From NCBI GenBank assembly GCA_944351345.1, contig CALVPO010000070.1:1-7541 (forward strand): DNA of 7,541 nt, in the 5' to 3' direction. Source of the stretch: an uncultured Bacilli bacterium. Lineage in GTDB: Bacteria > Bacillota_I > Bacilli_A > RF39 > UBA660. A program made the position numbers and the translations under genes. This document shows, one piece after another, positions 6,925-7,541 of the stretch. Numbering within the stretch: position 1 is the stretch's first letter; each line of letters opens with the position of its first letter. A model generated the notes under the pieces. It ran no database searches. It had not been told where the DNA came from and was given only the letters and a program-made list of their open reading frames with translations.

Positions 6925-6995
6925 ATAAAATAGTTAAAGTTAAAATTGGAGGTAGAGGTACTTATTATTGTGAGAAGTGTCAAAGTGTTAAGTAG
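6804..6995 (+). pseudogene. Chimeric 63-codon frame: DUF4238 tail fused to mutM tail
   Basis: ATG 6804 opens a frame just after the last DUF4238 stop (6798-6800). Its first 40 or so codons (MIISNNEYEVKCLNYYQIKE and on) continue the DUF4238 C-terminus in the same frame. From 6925 it enters the mutM repeat in the mutM reading frame (IVKVKIGGRGTYYCEKCQ) and ends SVK-TAG. No Shine-Dalgarno site precedes the ATG. Only one cysteine pair of the zinc finger is present, so it could not fold as the MutM finger. It is best read as an accident of the insertion, not a real small protein. The stretch 6985-6995 is probably the original mutM end, with the native TAG stop. Confidence 0.75.
6925..6984 (+). repeat. 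Right copy of 60-bp direct repeat (mutM 3' end)
   Basis: Identical to 4665-4724. It is followed by SVK-TAG, a terminator-like stretch and native-style sequence, so it would be the attR-like boundary where the ancestral mutM end resumes. Confidence 0.95.
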
Positions 6996-7014
6996 CTTTA
7001 CTTTTTTTGTAGAG
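6990..7014 (+). terminator. Weak terminator, probably the displaced mutM terminator
   Basis: AAGTA-GCTT-TACTT (6990-7003) forms a 5-bp stem running into a T-run that ends at 7008. An alternative 6-bp stem pairs CTTTAC with GTAGAG (6996-7014, one G-U pair) around the T-run. Either is weak, but a hairpin overlapping a stop codon and followed by seven Ts at an operon end fits a terminator. Confidence 0.4.
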
Positions 7015-7055
7015 TAATTTTACATTTTTTGGAAGTTTATTAAAGATTAATTTAA

Positions 7056-7084
7056 TTGACAATAAATATAATATATTATATGAT
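7056..7084 (+). promoter_or_regulatory. Sigma-A-type promoter TTGACA-N17-TATGAT
   Basis: A perfect -35 hexamer (TTGACA, 7056-7061), a 17-bp spacer, and TATGAT (7079-7084, 5 of 6 consensus). The transcript would start near 7090, almost at the GGAGG site, giving a leader of only about a dozen bases. It follows the probable terminator, so it starts a new unit. Confidence 0.65.
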
Positions 7085-7090
7085 GACTAT

Positions 7091-7095
7091 GGAGG
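7091..7095 (+). promoter_or_regulatory. Ribosome binding site of the 7102 gene
   Basis: GGAGG lies 6 bases before ATG 7102 and decides that start. Confidence 0.75.
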
Positions 7096-7101
7096 TATAC
7101 A

Positions 7102-7541
7102 ATGAATAGTAGAGTAGAAGATAAGAAGAAAAATGTAAGAAATGATTTATGGAGAGCTATTTGTAATCAGTCTAGGTTAGAAAAGCTTTATATGGATACT
7201 AAAGATGTTGATAAAGAAATTTCTAGAAGAAAAATGGAATTATCAAAGTTAGATGATATTTATTTATTTGATAAAGAATCTATTTTAAGGGCTATTACTA
7301 AGTTAGTTAGTAATATTGATGGTGTTAATTATGAGCTTAGAAGTGTTTCTTTTGGGGATTATGGTGATGTTTTTTATTTGGTTAATGAATTAGATGAATT
7401 TTCTGTTAGGTTAGCTTATTGTGATAAAGAGGCTAAAAAAATTGATTTTTCTAATAATGTTTTGAAGCTTAAAAAAGATAGTTCTCATGGTTATTGTAGT
7501 ATTGATAATAGGGATTATTTATATATACTTGATTTTATTGA
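7102..7541 (+). CDS. Hypothetical protein, 3'-partial
   Basis: An open frame of 146 codons runs from ATG 7102 to the window end without a stop. It has its own promoter and a good GGAGG site. I do not recognise the family. The first 50 or so residues are highly charged and helix-prone (RVEDKKKNVRNDLWRAI and DKEISRRKMELSKL), possibly a short coiled coil. The remainder mixes short hydrophobic strands with acidic patches (ELRSVSFGDYGDVFYLVNEL, then DNRDYLYILDFI) and looks like a soluble alpha/beta domain. No signal peptide or membrane helix is visible. Codon use (GTT, AGT, GAT, TTA, AGG) matches polA and mutM and differs from the inserted segment, so it is a native gene that marks the right flank. 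Confidence 0.88.
   Translation, partial: MNSRVEDKKKNVRNDLWRAICNQSRLEKLYMDTKDVDKEISRRKMELSKLDDIYLFDKESILRAITKLVSNIDGVNYELRSVSFGDYGDVFYLVNELDEFSVRLAYCDKEAKKIDFSNNVLKLKKDSSHGYCSIDNRDYLYILDFI

Larger units (their letters stand above)
4725..6984. mobile_element. Putative inserted segment at the mutM 3' end, decayed, no integrase
   Basis: One repeat unit of 2260 bp, delimited by the 60-bp mutM-derived direct repeat, holds every non-native-looking piece in the window: an acyltransferase scrap, decayed filler, a DUF1016 nuclease gene and a DUF4238 pseudogene. Its codons are richer in A-ending forms (AAA, ATA, CAA, GAA, ACA) than the T-ending style of polA, mutM and the 7102 gene. Integration into the 3' end of a gene with restoration of that end is typical of tyrosine-recombinase elements. 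No recombinase, transposase or terminal inverted repeat is present, so this would be a remnant or a passively acquired segment. A tandem duplication followed by replacement of the interior is an alternative. Confidence 0.6.

Noticed and set aside
4725..6984. Insertion sequence or transposon
   Set aside because: No transposase-like frame, no terminal inverted repeats at the repeat boundaries, and the 60-bp duplication is much longer than the usual target-site duplication.
5083..6990. TAA/TAG read as glutamine in the inserted segment (alternative code of the donor)
   Set aside because: The 306-codon nuclease body encodes about ten glutamines, all by CAA or CAG, with no internal TAR. The DUF4238 remnant also has three frameshifts, which recoding cannot explain.
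6804..6995. Independent small zinc-ribbon protein
   Set aside because: Its C-terminal third is the copied mutM tail with only one cysteine pair, its N-terminal part is the DUF4238 end, and there is no ribosome site. It is a by-product of the insertion.
1..7541. CRISPR array, tRNA or rRNA genes
   Set aside because: No regularly spaced repeat series and no cloverleaf- or rRNA-like GC-richer stretch was seen on reading either strand.

Overview
The window is a very AT-rich bacterial chromosome segment. All intact genes lie on the plus strand. Its native genes favour T-ending codons (GTT, AGT, GAT, TAT, GGT) and carry Shine-Dalgarno sites. DNA polymerase I and formamidopyrimidine-DNA glycosylase sit close together, as is common in Bacillota. 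All of this fits a low-GC member of the Bacillota, perhaps an uncultured gut Bacilli or Mollicutes-like lineage; that placement is inference. Every tryptophan I checked in the native genes is TGG, so the standard bacterial code fits. Native genes end mostly in TAG, and three of them in the tandem stop TAGTAA.

Layout. Positions 3-113 hold the C-terminal end of a small membrane protein, followed by a strong terminator built on a perfect 20-bp palindrome (132-162). A likely operon follows: polA (199-2760), a membrane-anchored HExxH metallopeptidase-like protein of unknown function (2780-3880), and mutM/fpg (3908-4735). 

From the last codons of mutM to about 6984 lies a foreign-looking segment, bracketed by a perfect 60-bp direct repeat of the mutM 3' end (4665-4724 and 6925-6984, 2260 bp apart). 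Inside are a 37-codon N-terminal scrap of an acyltransferase-3 membrane protein, about 200 bp of decayed sequence, a DUF1016/YhcG-type PD-(D/E)XK nuclease gene, and a DUF4238-family pseudogene. The nuclease body is open, but its natural start is cut off by a nonsense codon. The pseudogene can be reassembled across three frames, with six in-frame TAA/TAG stops. The right repeat copy is joined in frame to the DUF4238 tail and is followed by what looks like the original end of mutM (TAG stop) and a weak terminator.

After this, a TTGACA-N17-TATGAT promoter and a GGAGG site lead into a native-style gene of unknown function that runs off the window (7102-7541).

How it fits together: polA and mutM are DNA replication/repair genes. 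The insert looks like a decayed cargo or defence-type remnant that entered at the mutM 3' end, restored a functional zinc-finger C-terminus, and displaced the native mutM terminator by about 2.3 kb. No integrase, transposase, CRISPR array, tRNA or rRNA was seen.
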